Positions 1 to 10,908 of a stretch of DNA of 64,000 nucleotides are shown here, in pieces. This DNA comes from Vesta saturnalis. Lineage: Eukaryota; Arthropoda; Insecta; Coleoptera; Lampyridae. Made by a program: the position numbers and the translations under genes. The DNA lies in contig JARFJB010001817.1 in NCBI GenBank assembly GCA_036346205.1, positions 1,850,001 through 1,914,000 of the forward strand, written 5' to 3'. Under the pieces are notes generated by a model. It was not told the origin of the DNA. It was given only the letters and a program-made list of their open reading frames with translations, and did not search any database. The first letter of the stretch is position 1. The number at the start of each line of letters is the position of its first letter.

Positions 1-304
1 TTTCACATGTCGTCGCTAGAGGGCTTTGTTCGACATTCCGATAGAAACGGTTAATTTTCGTAAAAAAATTAAATGCATTGGTATGACTTTTTTTCATAAA
101 CAAGTAGCTAAATGATGCCTAAACAAGCTCGCGAAAACCGCATCTCGATATCTGTTCCTAACCTAAAATATCGGCTAAAGAAAACTTTATACGAAAATCC
201 CTTAAATTTTTATTTTTTTTTTAACTATATTTTTCTGGAATTGTTTCTATTATGTAAGTTGTGGCCCTAAAAAGGACCGATTTAAAGGAGGAAGGTTTTT
301 AATG
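1..304. repeat. Left terminal inverted repeat of the 1-2048 element
   Basis: Matches the reverse complement of 1774-2048 with few substitutions. The main difference is an extra ~25 bases near position 28 in this copy, an insertion or duplication absent from the right arm. The two arms have therefore diverged only modestly. Confidence 0.85.
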
Positions 305-644
305 TCCCCGTAAATGCTCCAAATGCTAACATCACTCTGTGCATTGCTGAGGCCTCTTATGGGTAGACAAAACTGCAGCTTCAATTTCGGCTCTGAATAG
401 GTTACCTAGAAATTGCAATTTTAAATGTTTGTAAATTTATTCACCAGAATAAAATCACCCTTTTTGAAATTACTACGGGCAAGTAAGCAATGATAAAAGT
501 TATACGAAAGGCCTATTTTTTGTTGGTTTAAATGCATATTCACTATAGATATATACGAAAAATACAAGGCAATGGCAACAGATACCTAAACAAAACATAC
601 ATAATCCTCAAATTGTCAATAGTTGTCAATACTTTCGCGTTACT

Positions 645-1795
645 TTGAGCAATTTTTGTGCTTTCAAAATGCATCTTACGAATAATGAAGCTGTTGATAT
701 GCTTGCGGTTTATTTTGAATGTCTTCAGAATGGCGCAGTAGCTAAAAGAGTTTACGCGACTCGATATCCAAATCGGCATCCTTGCGATGTAAGAGTTTTT
801 CCCGACGAGCCAATGGTAGTTTTCGGCCTACGTTTCAACGGCAAAGAATTGGAAGAACACAAGAAAATATTAACCGTGTACTGGGCTATATTGAAGGAAA
901 TCCTCATGTTAGCACAAGAGCATTATCCACTGAGTTGGGCATATCACGGACAAGGGTTCAAAATATTTTGAAGGACCATAGGTATGTTCTAATGGCCATC
1001 AAAATATATAGGTATTCGTTTAAACTTTTTTTAATTACTTTAAGAATGCACCCATATAATGTCGTTTTGCATCAGGTCTTGAAAGAGGAAGATTTTGATT
1101 GAAGGTTAGACTATTGCCATTGGATGTTAGGCATGATACGCGAAAATAGAGAATTTTTATTTCAAATTCTTTGGACCGATGAAGCCACCTTCAGTAGTGA
1201 CCGAAGAGTCAATCTGCACAATATGCATTATTGGTCTGCAGAAAATCCCCATTGGTTGCGTAAAGTTTAGCGCCAAGGACGTTGGAGTTTAAATGTATGG
1301 TGTGGCATACTGGGAGGCAGAATTATTGAGCCATATTTTTTCGAGCAACCCCTAAACGGCAATGTATTTCTTGACTTTTTGGCCAATCAATTACCGTTGT
1401 TGTTGGAAGATGTGCCTCTGGAAACAAGGCAAAAATTGTTTTTGCAGTTGGATGGTTGCCCAGCACATTTTGCTATTAATGTGCGAGAGCATATTAATGC
1501 AGTATTTCAACAGCGGTGGATTGGAAGAGGAAGTCTGTTTCCATGGCCTCTGCGATCGCCGGACTTAACTTGCCTCGTTTTTTATTTATGAGGGCGCTTA
1601 AAGGACATCGTGTTTCGGACTCAACCTACTACTAGAGAAAATATGAAACACCGGATTCGTAACGCAATACGTAACATACTGAGAGCTGAAATTGAAGCTG
1701 CAGTTTTGACTAGTCATGAGAGGCTTCAGCAATGCATAGAGCGTGATGGTCAGCATTTCGAGCATTTACGGGGCATTAAAACCTTCCTCCTTTAA
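645..1795 (+). pseudogene. Broken DD41D-type Tc1/mariner transposase
   Basis: The cut-and-paste transposase of the surrounding element. The natural start is probably the ATG at 669 (MHLTNNEAVDML), leading into a helix-turn-helix. A second HTH (STELGISRTRVQNIL) follows in another frame near 920-965. The catalytic core reads WTDEATF (first Asp, ~1158), LDGCPAH (second Asp, ~1448) and WIGRGS...RSPDL. From the second Asp, 41 residues lead to the position where the family has its third Asp; here it is Val (LVFYL instead of LDFYLWG), and a TGA replaces the following Trp. There are several frameshifts plus a TAG near 1269, so the protein is inactive. Confidence 0.85.
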
Positions 1796-2048
1796 ATCGG
1801 TCCTTTTTAGGGCCACAACTTACATAATAGAAACAATTCCAGAAAAATATAGTTAAAAAAATAAAAATTTAAGGGATTTTCGTATAAAGTTTTCTTTGGC
1901 CGATATTTTAGGTTAGGAACAAGATATCGAGATGCGGTTTTCGCGAGCTTGTTTAGGCATCATTTAGCTACTTGTTCATGAAAAAAAGTCATATCAATGC
2001 ATTTAATTTTTTGCGAAAATTAAAGCCCTCTAGCGACGACATGTGAAA
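1774..2048. repeat. Right terminal inverted repeat of the 1-2048 element
   Basis: Reverse complement of 1-304. It overlaps the 3' end of the transposase frame by about 20 bases, so the stop codon (ending at 1795) lies inside the repeat. Confidence 0.85.
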
Positions 2049-4965
2049 CTAACAAAACTTCAAATATTATAACATTTGTAGCCCAAGAATAGCTTATTTC
2101 AACGCGCCCAAGTTTGTTAAAATTCTGGTTAGCTGTTTCGAAGATATCAGGTGTTTATTTAAGAAACCTTTGAACCCCCACCACTTTTTTTAGACATACG
2201 TCATAAAAGTGCCAAACTATAATAAGTTCAGATTATCTCGAACTTTAAAGATCAGTTATTTTTAATTTAGGAATAATAGACAGAAAATTCACAAGAAATT
2301 TATCACTTTTTAGATTCAAGATTGCAGTTACGCTAGCGGCCATTTCAGAGAATTTTTGTATTTGGCCGTTTTAGTATAACTTTTTTGGGCAAGCCTCTAC
2401 GATGGATAGTTTCCAGATACAGTACCTCGCATTCTTAGTTGGCCACCCTGTACATTCCATACATATAGTCCATACATTTAATACAAATAAATATATCCCA
2501 TACTCACAAACATTAATTACAAAAATGTTCATTATTTCTAATAATATTACAAGAAAATTTCGTTTAAATTTGAAGTCAAATTGTTAAAATATGTGGTTTA
2601 TTTAATCATTATCTTGCAATATTAGAATTAGTACGATTAGTAACGGTGTACAATTAGTAAGTGAATAATGTTTTTGCTATTTTACGTATATAAAGAAAAC
2701 AACACCTTTCAACAATTTTGAAATATTGTAACGTTAAGTTACATTTACAGTTAAAATCCACAAACATATACAGGGTGACTGACGGTCGATGGTTGTTTAG
2801 ATGTAAAACGAGACATAGGATCGTTCTGAAAGTTTGGATACTTGGATAATTTGCTTTGCTCTATCCATCTAAAATATTTCTCACTATAACTTATGCATTC
2901 TTTTGATGTTGTCCGATGTGCGCCTTATCAAAACGATATAATTCCGCGAGTATGAAACTTCTTGCTCATTTCAAAATTATGGCTTCGCAAAGAAATTCTG
3001 CCACGCCCTGAAACGTTATACTCGTGTCGAAATTACCGCTCAACTGATATTGACTCTAATTGATGATACGCTGTAACGCAAAAGATGAGTTCCTGTAATG
3101 GCCACAATTCATGACTACTGACTCTGCATTACATACCGAAATTTTTATATTCCAGCAGTAACATTCGAAAACCGAAAATAATGAATTAGTGCAAATGTTC
3201 ATAGTCACTGTATTATCATTAAAAATATTCCTTATCCTAATTTTCATCTTATCTCTTGTAGTAGGTAGTCAAACATTGTCATCCAGTCAGTTCAAAAACC
3301 AATGTCCATTCAAAATTTTACCTTACTTCAATAATAACAAAAATCATGTCTTAACGTATCAAAACCTTTATATGATATAATACTTTTTCTGTAAATAAAA
3401 CTTTTGTACAAAGTTGAGTTTTTTTTTCCTTACTCACTTATAACATAAATTTATTTCGAACCTACATTAAATAATGCAAAAATGTCAAGTGTGATCTGAA
3501 ATATTTCAATCGTAATATAAAAACTTAAAAATGTGTGTTGGTTTATTACCTATGTGAATCTAAAGAGAAAGGCAGTATTTCAATCCGCATCAACAGAATC
3601 GGATCAAAACGAAAAACTTGAAGATGACCAGTGGGATCAAGGCGAAACCTCGTACGAACACAATCAGTTCATATCAGAAGCATAGTAAAATGGACACATC
3701 AATGCAAGACGATACCTGGAAACAACACGGAGAGAACACACGCTGACTAGCACTTACCCACGCACGCTCCCAAGGTTTTTTTTCTAATCACATGCATTTC
3801 ATTATGTAAAAGTACATTTTCAGTTCGCCCATAGATGTACCAAACATGGCAGTGCACAAATTCTTTGATTTTATAAATTGTATCAACCAGTCTAATTAAT
3901 ATTTTCATTTTAAACGTATTAAAGAGTAACGCTTAATGCTTGTGCGTGTTCGTTTCTCACAATCTAAGGTTTCGGACAGAACTAGAAATATCTTAACAAT
4001 AAAATTAACACCATTATAAACCTACAAGAAGGATTAAGATAGTATTTAAGATGACCTCTAGATGCGTCAACAGATTTTCAGCTTCCGAAGAATATAAACT
4101 ATCTTGTTTTTGTAAAAAAAAAAATATTTGTAATTGAGACAACAACAAAAATCTATAAAAGCAGAACATTTCTTAAACAATTGCAGTAACAACATTCAAT
4201 TTAATAATATAGTAATATTATCAATACAAACACAACACAGATTTACAAATTGAGATTTTTAGACATTAATATGCAGAAAGAGCATTTCCGATTATAGGTT
4301 TTGCACCTTTTAAGAAAAGGCAGACGCAATTTTAACTTTTTGGATGTTTGTGTTAATTTTTTTCTTAAATCTTGAAGTTAATGCTTTGTCAAATCTGTGT
4401 CAAGGCATGGACCATTTAAATAGGACGATCTATATTTTCTGCTTACTTTAATGTAAAATGACTTTCTGAATGCAATGGCATCATTCTAATTTCAGTTTTT
4501 ATTTTTCGATCTAGGATGTCAGGAATTATGTAAATCGCTTTCTTTTTAAGCAAATAGCATGGTAAAAATACAATTTCTGTATTACAGATCTGACTCCGTA
4601 GGATATATTTTTTTGGGGGCAATTAAAGATCAAGTACACAAAACAACATAATCAACTCGCAAACAATTAGAGAACAAAATAAGAAGGGGGGGGGGGACCT
4701 GAATATCACAGCGAACAGCGAAACAATTAAACAATGATGTACGCCAATAACTCAAAAAGTTGAGTATTGTCGTGATCAAGATGGAAGTCACCTTGCACAC
4801 TTGGAACCATAATGGCAAATTTTTGAGTGAAATTTTTGTATCTTATACTATCAATGATAGCTATTTATTTAATTTACTTCACATCCCTTAAATTCTTTAA
4901 ACATAAATTAAATTCACTTACGGTAAAATTGAATTTTTCTATTTGATTAACCTTCGCGTCCTAAA
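2049..4965. other. Unassigned AT-rich interval
   Basis: No recognisable gene beyond the weak exon candidate at 3521-3685. CACCCTGTAC near 2446 and TACAGGGTGAC near 2770 look like isolated tips of mariner-type elements, but no partner end could be matched. A G12 run lies near 4685. Confidence 0.5.
3521..3685 (+). other. Possible terminal exon of a host gene (weak)
   Basis: An open frame of 54 codons ends in TAG. A hydrophobic stretch (VCWFITYV) is followed by basic LKRK and then a hydrophilic, acidic tail ending HNQFISEA. This resembles the membrane-exit and cytoplasmic tail of a membrane protein, but I do not recognise the family. A possible splice acceptor (GGCAG) lies at 3571-3575. It could equally be a chance open stretch. 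Confidence 0.2.
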
Positions 4966-5450
4966 TCAATAAATAAAAATTACTTCATCTGCCGAAAATT
5001 GACAAAAATGGTGGCACAGTGTCATTTTACATTGAAATATTGTTTTCCCCATTTTCTCTCTGACTTCTTTATGGTCCCCTCTACCCATATTTTTTTTTAT
5101 GTACTCCTCCTCCTTTCCTCTTACTCCCTCTTCAATTACCAGTTCTAGCGGTTGGTAGTCCGATTCTATTCTCTCGCCTACCCTAAATGCCTTTACTTTT
5201 CCCCCTACCTCTTCGTTCATTATAACGTAATCAATTATTGATGCTCCCCTGCCTCCTATGTATGTGTATTTCCCCATTTCTTTTTCTTCTCTATTCCCAT
5301 TCTTTATTTCCCACCCTCTTTCATTGCACATTTCCAGTAGTTCTTTTCCCTCTTTGTTTAACACTTTGTCCTTTGTCGACCTTTTCCCCGTTCCTTTCTT
5401 TTCTTGTCTTCCCCCTTCGCCCCTATTCTCCCGTTAAAATCACCTCTGGG
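4966..5450 (-). pseudogene. LINE endonuclease (EEP) fragment
   Basis: On the minus strand this encodes the C-terminal part of the apurinic-like endonuclease of a non-LTR retrotransposon. Near 5430 a frame carries the GDFN-type motif region. The main frame then reads KELLEMCNERGWEI, GKYTYIGGRGASIIDYV and ESDYQPL, typical of the last catalytic blocks of EEP nucleases in insect LINEs. Bases 5280-5450 align closely with 38220-38390, so this is the same family as the large LINE at 35.7-39.3 kb. Both ends are lost; it is a dead fragment. It keeps the endonuclease C-terminus that the larger copy has deleted. Confidence 0.8.
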
Positions 5451-5604
5451 AAGATCACTCGTTATAGTCATCTATGTTGGTTTCCTTACTGCTTATAGCA
5501 TAGGTATTGACACTTACTTATGGTATTAATGGCAATTTCGCAATTGCCAGAACTATCTACCAATATCTTATGAACAAATAGGAATACTAAAAGCACCAAC
5601 AATA

Positions 5605-5633
5605 GTTGTTCCCACAAACCAGCCACTTTTATA
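5605..5633. repeat. Left target-site duplication and TIR of the P element
   Basis: GTTGTTCC (5605-5612) is the duplicated target. CACAAACCAGCCACTTTTAT and one further base (5613-5633) form the terminal inverted repeat. Confidence 0.9.
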
Positions 5634-6046
5634 GACGTTCTACGTTTATGCAATTAAGTAAACCGTTAAAGAAAATTGTCTTAATGCACTTAAACACTAG
5701 ATGAAGCTGTAACACGGTCGTTTATTGTTGTAAATAAATCCAATTGACGACACAAACCAGGTGGCTGGTTGTGATTGCCGATTGACAAAATGCGTTTTAC
5801 ACGTGTTTTTGTGAATTCCTTATTGTTATCTAGTATCGCGCAAGTTTTAGTATCTATCTATAGTTTTATAAGTTAGTTATTTGTATATTAGTGTGTATAA
5901 TTTAGTTTATTTAGTATAATTATAGATTAGTTACTAGATCAAGCTTTTTTTTAATATTCAACTTTTGGTGAGTAAAATTTCATGATAGTAATGCCATCTA
6001 CAAGTATCTTTAAGTATTTGTTTAAGTATAATATGGGACCTATAAA

Positions 6047-8640
6047 ATGCCTAGATTTCCAAATTTTAAGAAGGATTGGGCAAGATATCAACTTTGGTTA
6101 ACTGCTGTAGGAAATCCATCACTTTTGGAAATGAACCCAGATGTGTATGTCTTAAAAAGAGTGTGCTAACGTCACACCGCCTACATTTAAATAGTGCCTA
6201 CTTTGCATCTTCTAAATTTACAACTTATTATTTATTAATCCAGGCAGAGACAATCATCTGATCTAGGTAAGGTATTTTTTGAATGCATATATTTTTTCTT
6301 ATATTTATGCGCTAGATGCTACCATCGTACAACATGTGAAACTTTCATGTTGTACAAGTACTCAAAATACTTCATTTGGCAGTGTAGAAATTGGAAGTTC
6401 TTTTGTGAGTAAGTTATTTACCTAAATTATAGCGCATACATCTTATAACTCGTTTTTTAGAAACAATCGCTCCCAACGAAGTTTTGACAGTTTCTGACAT
6501 AAATATTCGGAAAGACATGACTCCGAAAAAACGTCATCTTTATAGCCATGTAAAGAAAATGTACAAAAAAATTTAACAATTGAACTGTGCAAAAAAAGAT
6601 TAGAACAAGATTAACTTACGCAACACAATTTACAGCACAGGATGGTTTAAAAAACATTTACCAGCATTACATACAGTAGCATCTGCATTTATTACATCCC
6701 ACATTCGAGAAGTTGTCAAAAGTAGTAAACAAAGAAGGTTTACTGATGCTGACAACATTTTAGCTTTATCATTATATCATCAAGGTTCAAAGTTATATCG
6801 CTTTTTGTCTAAATTATTTATATTGCCGAGCAACGGCACATTAACTCGTTTTTTAAAACAAATTAGTTTTGAAACTGGCATCAACATTCATATATTTGAA
6901 GGTCTACAAAAAGCTGTTTAGCACCTAGATGAAAGTGATAAGTTTGTATCATTAATTTTTGACGAGATGTCAATTAGTGAAGGACTCATATTCAACGAAA
7001 GACTTCGGTACATAGAAGGTTTACAAGGCCGACCATGTTTTAATATTTATCATAAGAGGGATAAAGAAGAACTTTAAATATCCCATTTGTTACATGTTTG
7101 CTGAAAGAGGTGCAGTCAAGTATCCCCAATTAAAGAGCTTATTAAAGCAAACTTTGACATTGGTTTAAAACCAATTACAACAATTTGCGATCAGTCAAGT
7201 ACTAATGTGAAAGTTATCAATTCTTTAATCAGTAGCTAATTATCTAAGAAAAAATGAGACAACCACAAATGATTATTTTGAGATAAATTTTACAATATTT
7301 CCAATTTATGATCCTCCTCATTTGCTTAAGGGAATAAAAACAATATCATAAATAAATATGTAAAATACGGTGATGGAAAAACAGCTCATTGGGCTCATAT
7401 AAAGCATTTGTATGAGTTGGATAATGGTCCGAATCTTATTTCTGGGTTGAGGTGCATATCCGGTTTAACAGATCAGCACATTTATCCAGAAAAGATTAAA
7501 AAAATGAAAGTCAAACATGCTACACAAATATTTAGTCAAAGATTGTCATCTACCATGCAACTTGTTGCAAAACATTCTAGTTGAAATGTGTTTAATAATT
7601 TGTAAATTATAGCTTGGACCAAATGACTTTTTGAAAGGGGCTGCTGGAACTGCAGAATTTCTGTTTTATTGACAGATTATTCGCGTCTGTTAATGGCAGT
7701 AAAAAGAGTCCACGACAGGGGAAAACATTAAGATGTGGAACTTAGTGTGACAGTGAGCATGATACATTTTGGACAACAAAGCTCTGCCCTTTCTATAGTC
7801 CATGGAATTCGAAAAATTAAAAACCTCTGATAGGAAAATACCACCTTCTATTAAGAATTGGATTTTTACCATAAAAAACAAGAAATATCTGTAATATTTT
7901 AAAGAATAATGGATTTCAATATTTATTGGGAAGGTATTTAAATCAAGACCCCATAGAAAATATGTTTCGGCAAATCAGATTTCATGGTGCAGGTAACATA
8001 AACTTAACAGCTACAACGTTCATGAGTGCGGTTTAAATCACTATTGATAAATCAGTCACTAAATTTTTACAATCGAATATTTAATGGTGAAGATGATAAA
8101 AGTAATTATTATTTTTAAGTTTCAACAAATTATAAGTAGTGAAGGACAGTGGTGTATTGGCAGAACCAGAAGTGTTGGCACAACCACTTCTTCCTGTACC
8201 TCCTACAATGTCTACTCAAACGTGCGCTACTCCTCAACTTCTCAAAAAACTGTGTTCACTAAACAACCAATGTTGCTGGATTTATTATCAAAAAAATTAA
8301 AAAAAAAAGTTACACACAGTCGCTGCAGACAATTATTGTTTTGCAATACTGTAACTCCTGAAAATAGACTAATTTATGCGAGGGAATATGGTGTGCTTGA
8401 AGTTATCGTCTGTGCTATCCCACTCAAAATTTTGGTGAATATTTAAGGGATATTAATAAAACAATTAAAGACGTTTTGAAACAGTCCCTCACATAAAAAA
8501 CTTAAAAAATGTTCTTACTGAAGAAATCAACAAGAAAGTGAAGTGCTTGTTCCAAACGATTAATACCGGATATAATAAAGTATGTATACGGACTTTAGTG
8601 CATGCATTCTTGGAGGCACAGACTCCAAAGCTATAAAATC
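6047..8640 (+). pseudogene. P-element (THAP9-like) transposase, many frame breaks
   Basis: The translated pieces follow the order of P-type transposases. A THAP-like DNA-binding start is at 6047 (MPRFPNFKKDWARYQLWL, then a Cys/Leu-rich piece). A TPKKRHLY linker is near 6520. A helical block RRFTDADNILALSLY is at 6735-6780, followed by SNGTLTRFLKQI and DEMSISEGL with the first catalytic-type Asp (~6962). The GTPase-insertion-like region follows: TICDQSSTNVKVINSL at ~7175, DPPHLLKG at ~7311 and GKTAHWAHIKHLYEL at ~7375. LNQDPIENMFRQIRFHGAGN lies at ~7938 and a C-terminal tail at 8120-8640. GTGAGT...TTTTTTAG around 6403-6460 looks like an intron. Stops and frameshifts throughout. Confidence 0.85.
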
Positions 8641-8727
8641 TGATGATACAAAAAATCGTGCTTTAGAAATTTATTTCAAGAAAAAAAAAAGAGATATAAT
8701 AACTATGTTTTTAAACTGTTTACCTAT

Positions 8728-8754
8728 ATTGGAATAATCTTAGATTATTCCAAT
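8728..8754. repeat. Perfect hairpin inside the P element
   Basis: Thirteen-base arms (ATTGGAATAATCT and its exact complement) around a single T. It lies 254 bp from the right tip, just downstream of the transposase remnant. A second looser inverted repeat (TAATAA...TTATTACAATAT) follows at ~8840-8880. Confidence 0.75.
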
Positions 8755-8987
8755 GTAACCTTAAATTTGGTTAACTACCCATTATAATAACTGTATGATT
8801 CATGTTACCATGGTTAGTGATTTATATATAAGCTTATATTGCAATAACTGTAATAACTAGATTAACTTATTACAATATAAAGCTACTGATTCACTTTTAA
8901 AATTACCGCCATTTACTAATACTTTGTCTTACAAACACGAGATGGCAGGGTATACAGCCCAAACGTTCAACATTGCCGTTGACGATA

Positions 8988-9016
8988 TATAAAAGTGGCT
9001 GGTTTGTGGTTGTTCC
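8988..9016. repeat. Right TIR and target-site duplication of the P element
   Basis: 8988-9008 is the exact reverse complement of the left 21-base repeat. 9009-9016 repeats GTTGTTCC in direct orientation. Confidence 0.9.
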
Positions 9017-10733
9017 TACGCCCCCCTCTTTGAAGGCCATTAACAGGGGGTGATGTTAAAACGGTTTAACCCCACTCGCAGAGACAATAAAACTCTGTAC
9101 AGAATTAGTTTCCTCCAAATGTTGTAATATCCCTGGATTCTTTGAAAAATTTAATGGGAGAAAGATACTTTCTTTCAGATTACGAAAACTGTCTTAGAGT
9201 AAATTGATGTTGCTTAGAAATCACTAATTTCGAACAGTTATCGCTAAAGTGAACAGATGAGATTAAGTAGAGGAGTTTTCATAATGCGATAATCTGTTCG
9301 AATAATATCGAAGAAGCCAATCTTAAAATACCCCACAATTAGTAAATTTCTTAACTACACTGGCATTTAGTAGTCGCTTATAGAATTTAAGGAACGGTTT
9401 CTTTCAGGCCAATATTTTCATATGGAAACATTTCGAAATAAAACAAAAACTGACATACTATATTCAAAATGAATTAAGATTAGTTTTTCAGATTAATTCA
9501 CTAATACAGTAATTTGGCTATGCGACGTTATCTACTTAATAGGTGCTTAAATTTCAAAATTTTAAAAATTAATGCACTTGTTGAAGTTACGGATCCAATT
9601 TTCTATGATCCTTTGGATAGTTTTCATTCCCTGCTAATATTAATAATTTGTTTTTCTTTAATTTCCGAGAATTAGGGTATGTATTTATAATACAAAATGG
9701 TTTACTACCTTTCACATGCGAGTTTACTCTTATCGTAGTTATCTATTTTAACCTTGAAACAATTTTAGAACATGTAAATTTATACAAGTTATTCAAAACC
9801 TTGAAGTAATTGTGAATAAACACTGAAAAACGGAATAAAGTACTGCAAAAACGATTTAAAATATACAAACAGTGAAATTTTCGTATCAGATGTTGCCTTA
9901 TGTATTTCTAAATTGACTTTGTTTGCAATTAGAAAAAACTAAATTATTTTTGATAAAAATTTCCAATTAAAATAGAATCACTATTTTTTAAGAGAATCTT
10001 CTTACACATTACACATACACATTCATTATACACAAACCAACAAACTTGGATTGAAAAACCCGATCAACTTCGAAGCAGATCGTAGTAGAACTAACATTAT
10101 TGTATAGGGCGCCTCGGCGCCATGACGTCGGTCGTTAACTTACTCATTCCAAATAAGTGGTGGGCAACGCCGGTGAATAAAAATCATGAATGGAAGTGGA
10201 GCACTGCAAAAGAAAAGTACTCATCTCTTTTTAGATGTAGGTGATACGATATAAACATTCATAATTCTGAAACGGTGTTTTGTAGTTAACAAACTTTAGT
10301 ATTGATTATCACGGTTCGCGTGCAATTGGGGTGAATGTGCACTGCAGTTCGTAGTCAGATGAAAGATTGTAGGGATGAGGAAGTGAACAGAGATAACTCA
10401 CATACAAACCCTCTGCAAGAAAGGCAATCAATAAATTTAAAATTCTTCGTAGAATGATTTTCTAAAATTGTATTCAATCAACAAGTGATGGGATAAGTAT
10501 ATAAATTTATTTCTATTGTTTATGAGATATAATTTATTGCTTATTGCATTCCCTTATAAAAATTTTTCTTAGTTTCATTTAATTCAAAGCATTCAGACAT
10601 GAAACATATATGTACATTTATACTTCTTAAATGCCACTAAAAATAGTTTTTTAACTGAACACTAATAAAAACCATACCTGGAATAAAATTAAGCAAAGTG
10701 TGTGTGTGGTAAACCGTAATCGTAAAAGTTTGT
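9017..10733. other. Unassigned AT-rich interval
   Basis: No open frame with family resemblance. The only notable motif is GGCGCC-TC-GGCGCC at 10109-10122. Confidence 0.5.
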
Positions 10734-10769
10734 TTGAATGCAATACTAAACAAAGGCTAGAAATATGTA
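10734..10769. repeat. Direct repeat flanking the Jockey region, left copy
   Basis: TTGAATGCAATACTAAACAA plus AGG (10734-10756) recurs exactly at 12913-12935; the next ~13 bases also match with small changes. It may be a long target-site duplication of a LINE insertion, or a trace of duplication. Confidence 0.6.
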
Positions 10770-10908
10770 TTGTTAATTTTTCATCATACATACCATAATA
10801 TTTGGCACCTGTTCAGTGGCGACTCTTGGTAAAAAATTGGATAGTATTGTAAATTAAATAAAAAAACTGCTGCCAAATTATCTGCCATAATGCTTTCTCA
10901 TCTATGTT

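Larger units (their letters stand above)
1..2048 (+). mobile_element. Tc1/mariner-like DNA transposon, DD41D type, long TIRs
   Basis: A 2.05-kb unit bounded by long inverted repeats: the first ~300 bases return as reverse complement at the right end. The outermost bases TTTCACATGTCG match exactly, so the left tip is at or just before base 1. Between the repeats lies one broken transposase (645-1795). The right repeat begins inside the last codons of the transposase frame. Long TIRs around an IS630/Tc1/mariner transposase are known in several insect lineages. The left target-site duplication cannot be seen because the window starts there. Confidence 0.85.
5613..9008 (+). mobile_element. P-element-family DNA transposon, decayed
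   Basis: A 3396-bp unit whose ends are identical inverted repeats of 21 bases (CACAAACCAGCC... at 5613-5633, reverse complement at 8988-9008). Each end is flanked by GTTGTTCC, a perfect 8-bp direct repeat. An 8-bp duplication and short TIRs are the hallmarks of the P superfamily, and the interior encodes a THAP9/P-type transposase. A subterminal palindrome built from the same TIR tip (CACAAACCAG...CTGGTTGTG) lies at 5751-5773, about 138 bp in. That recalls the subterminal inverted repeats of Drosophila P, although no partner was found near the right end. Confidence 0.9.

Noticed and set aside
2437..2790. CACCCTGTAC and TACAGGGTGAC as ends of one small element
   Set aside because: They point outward from the interval and the adjoining sequences do not match as inverted repeats.
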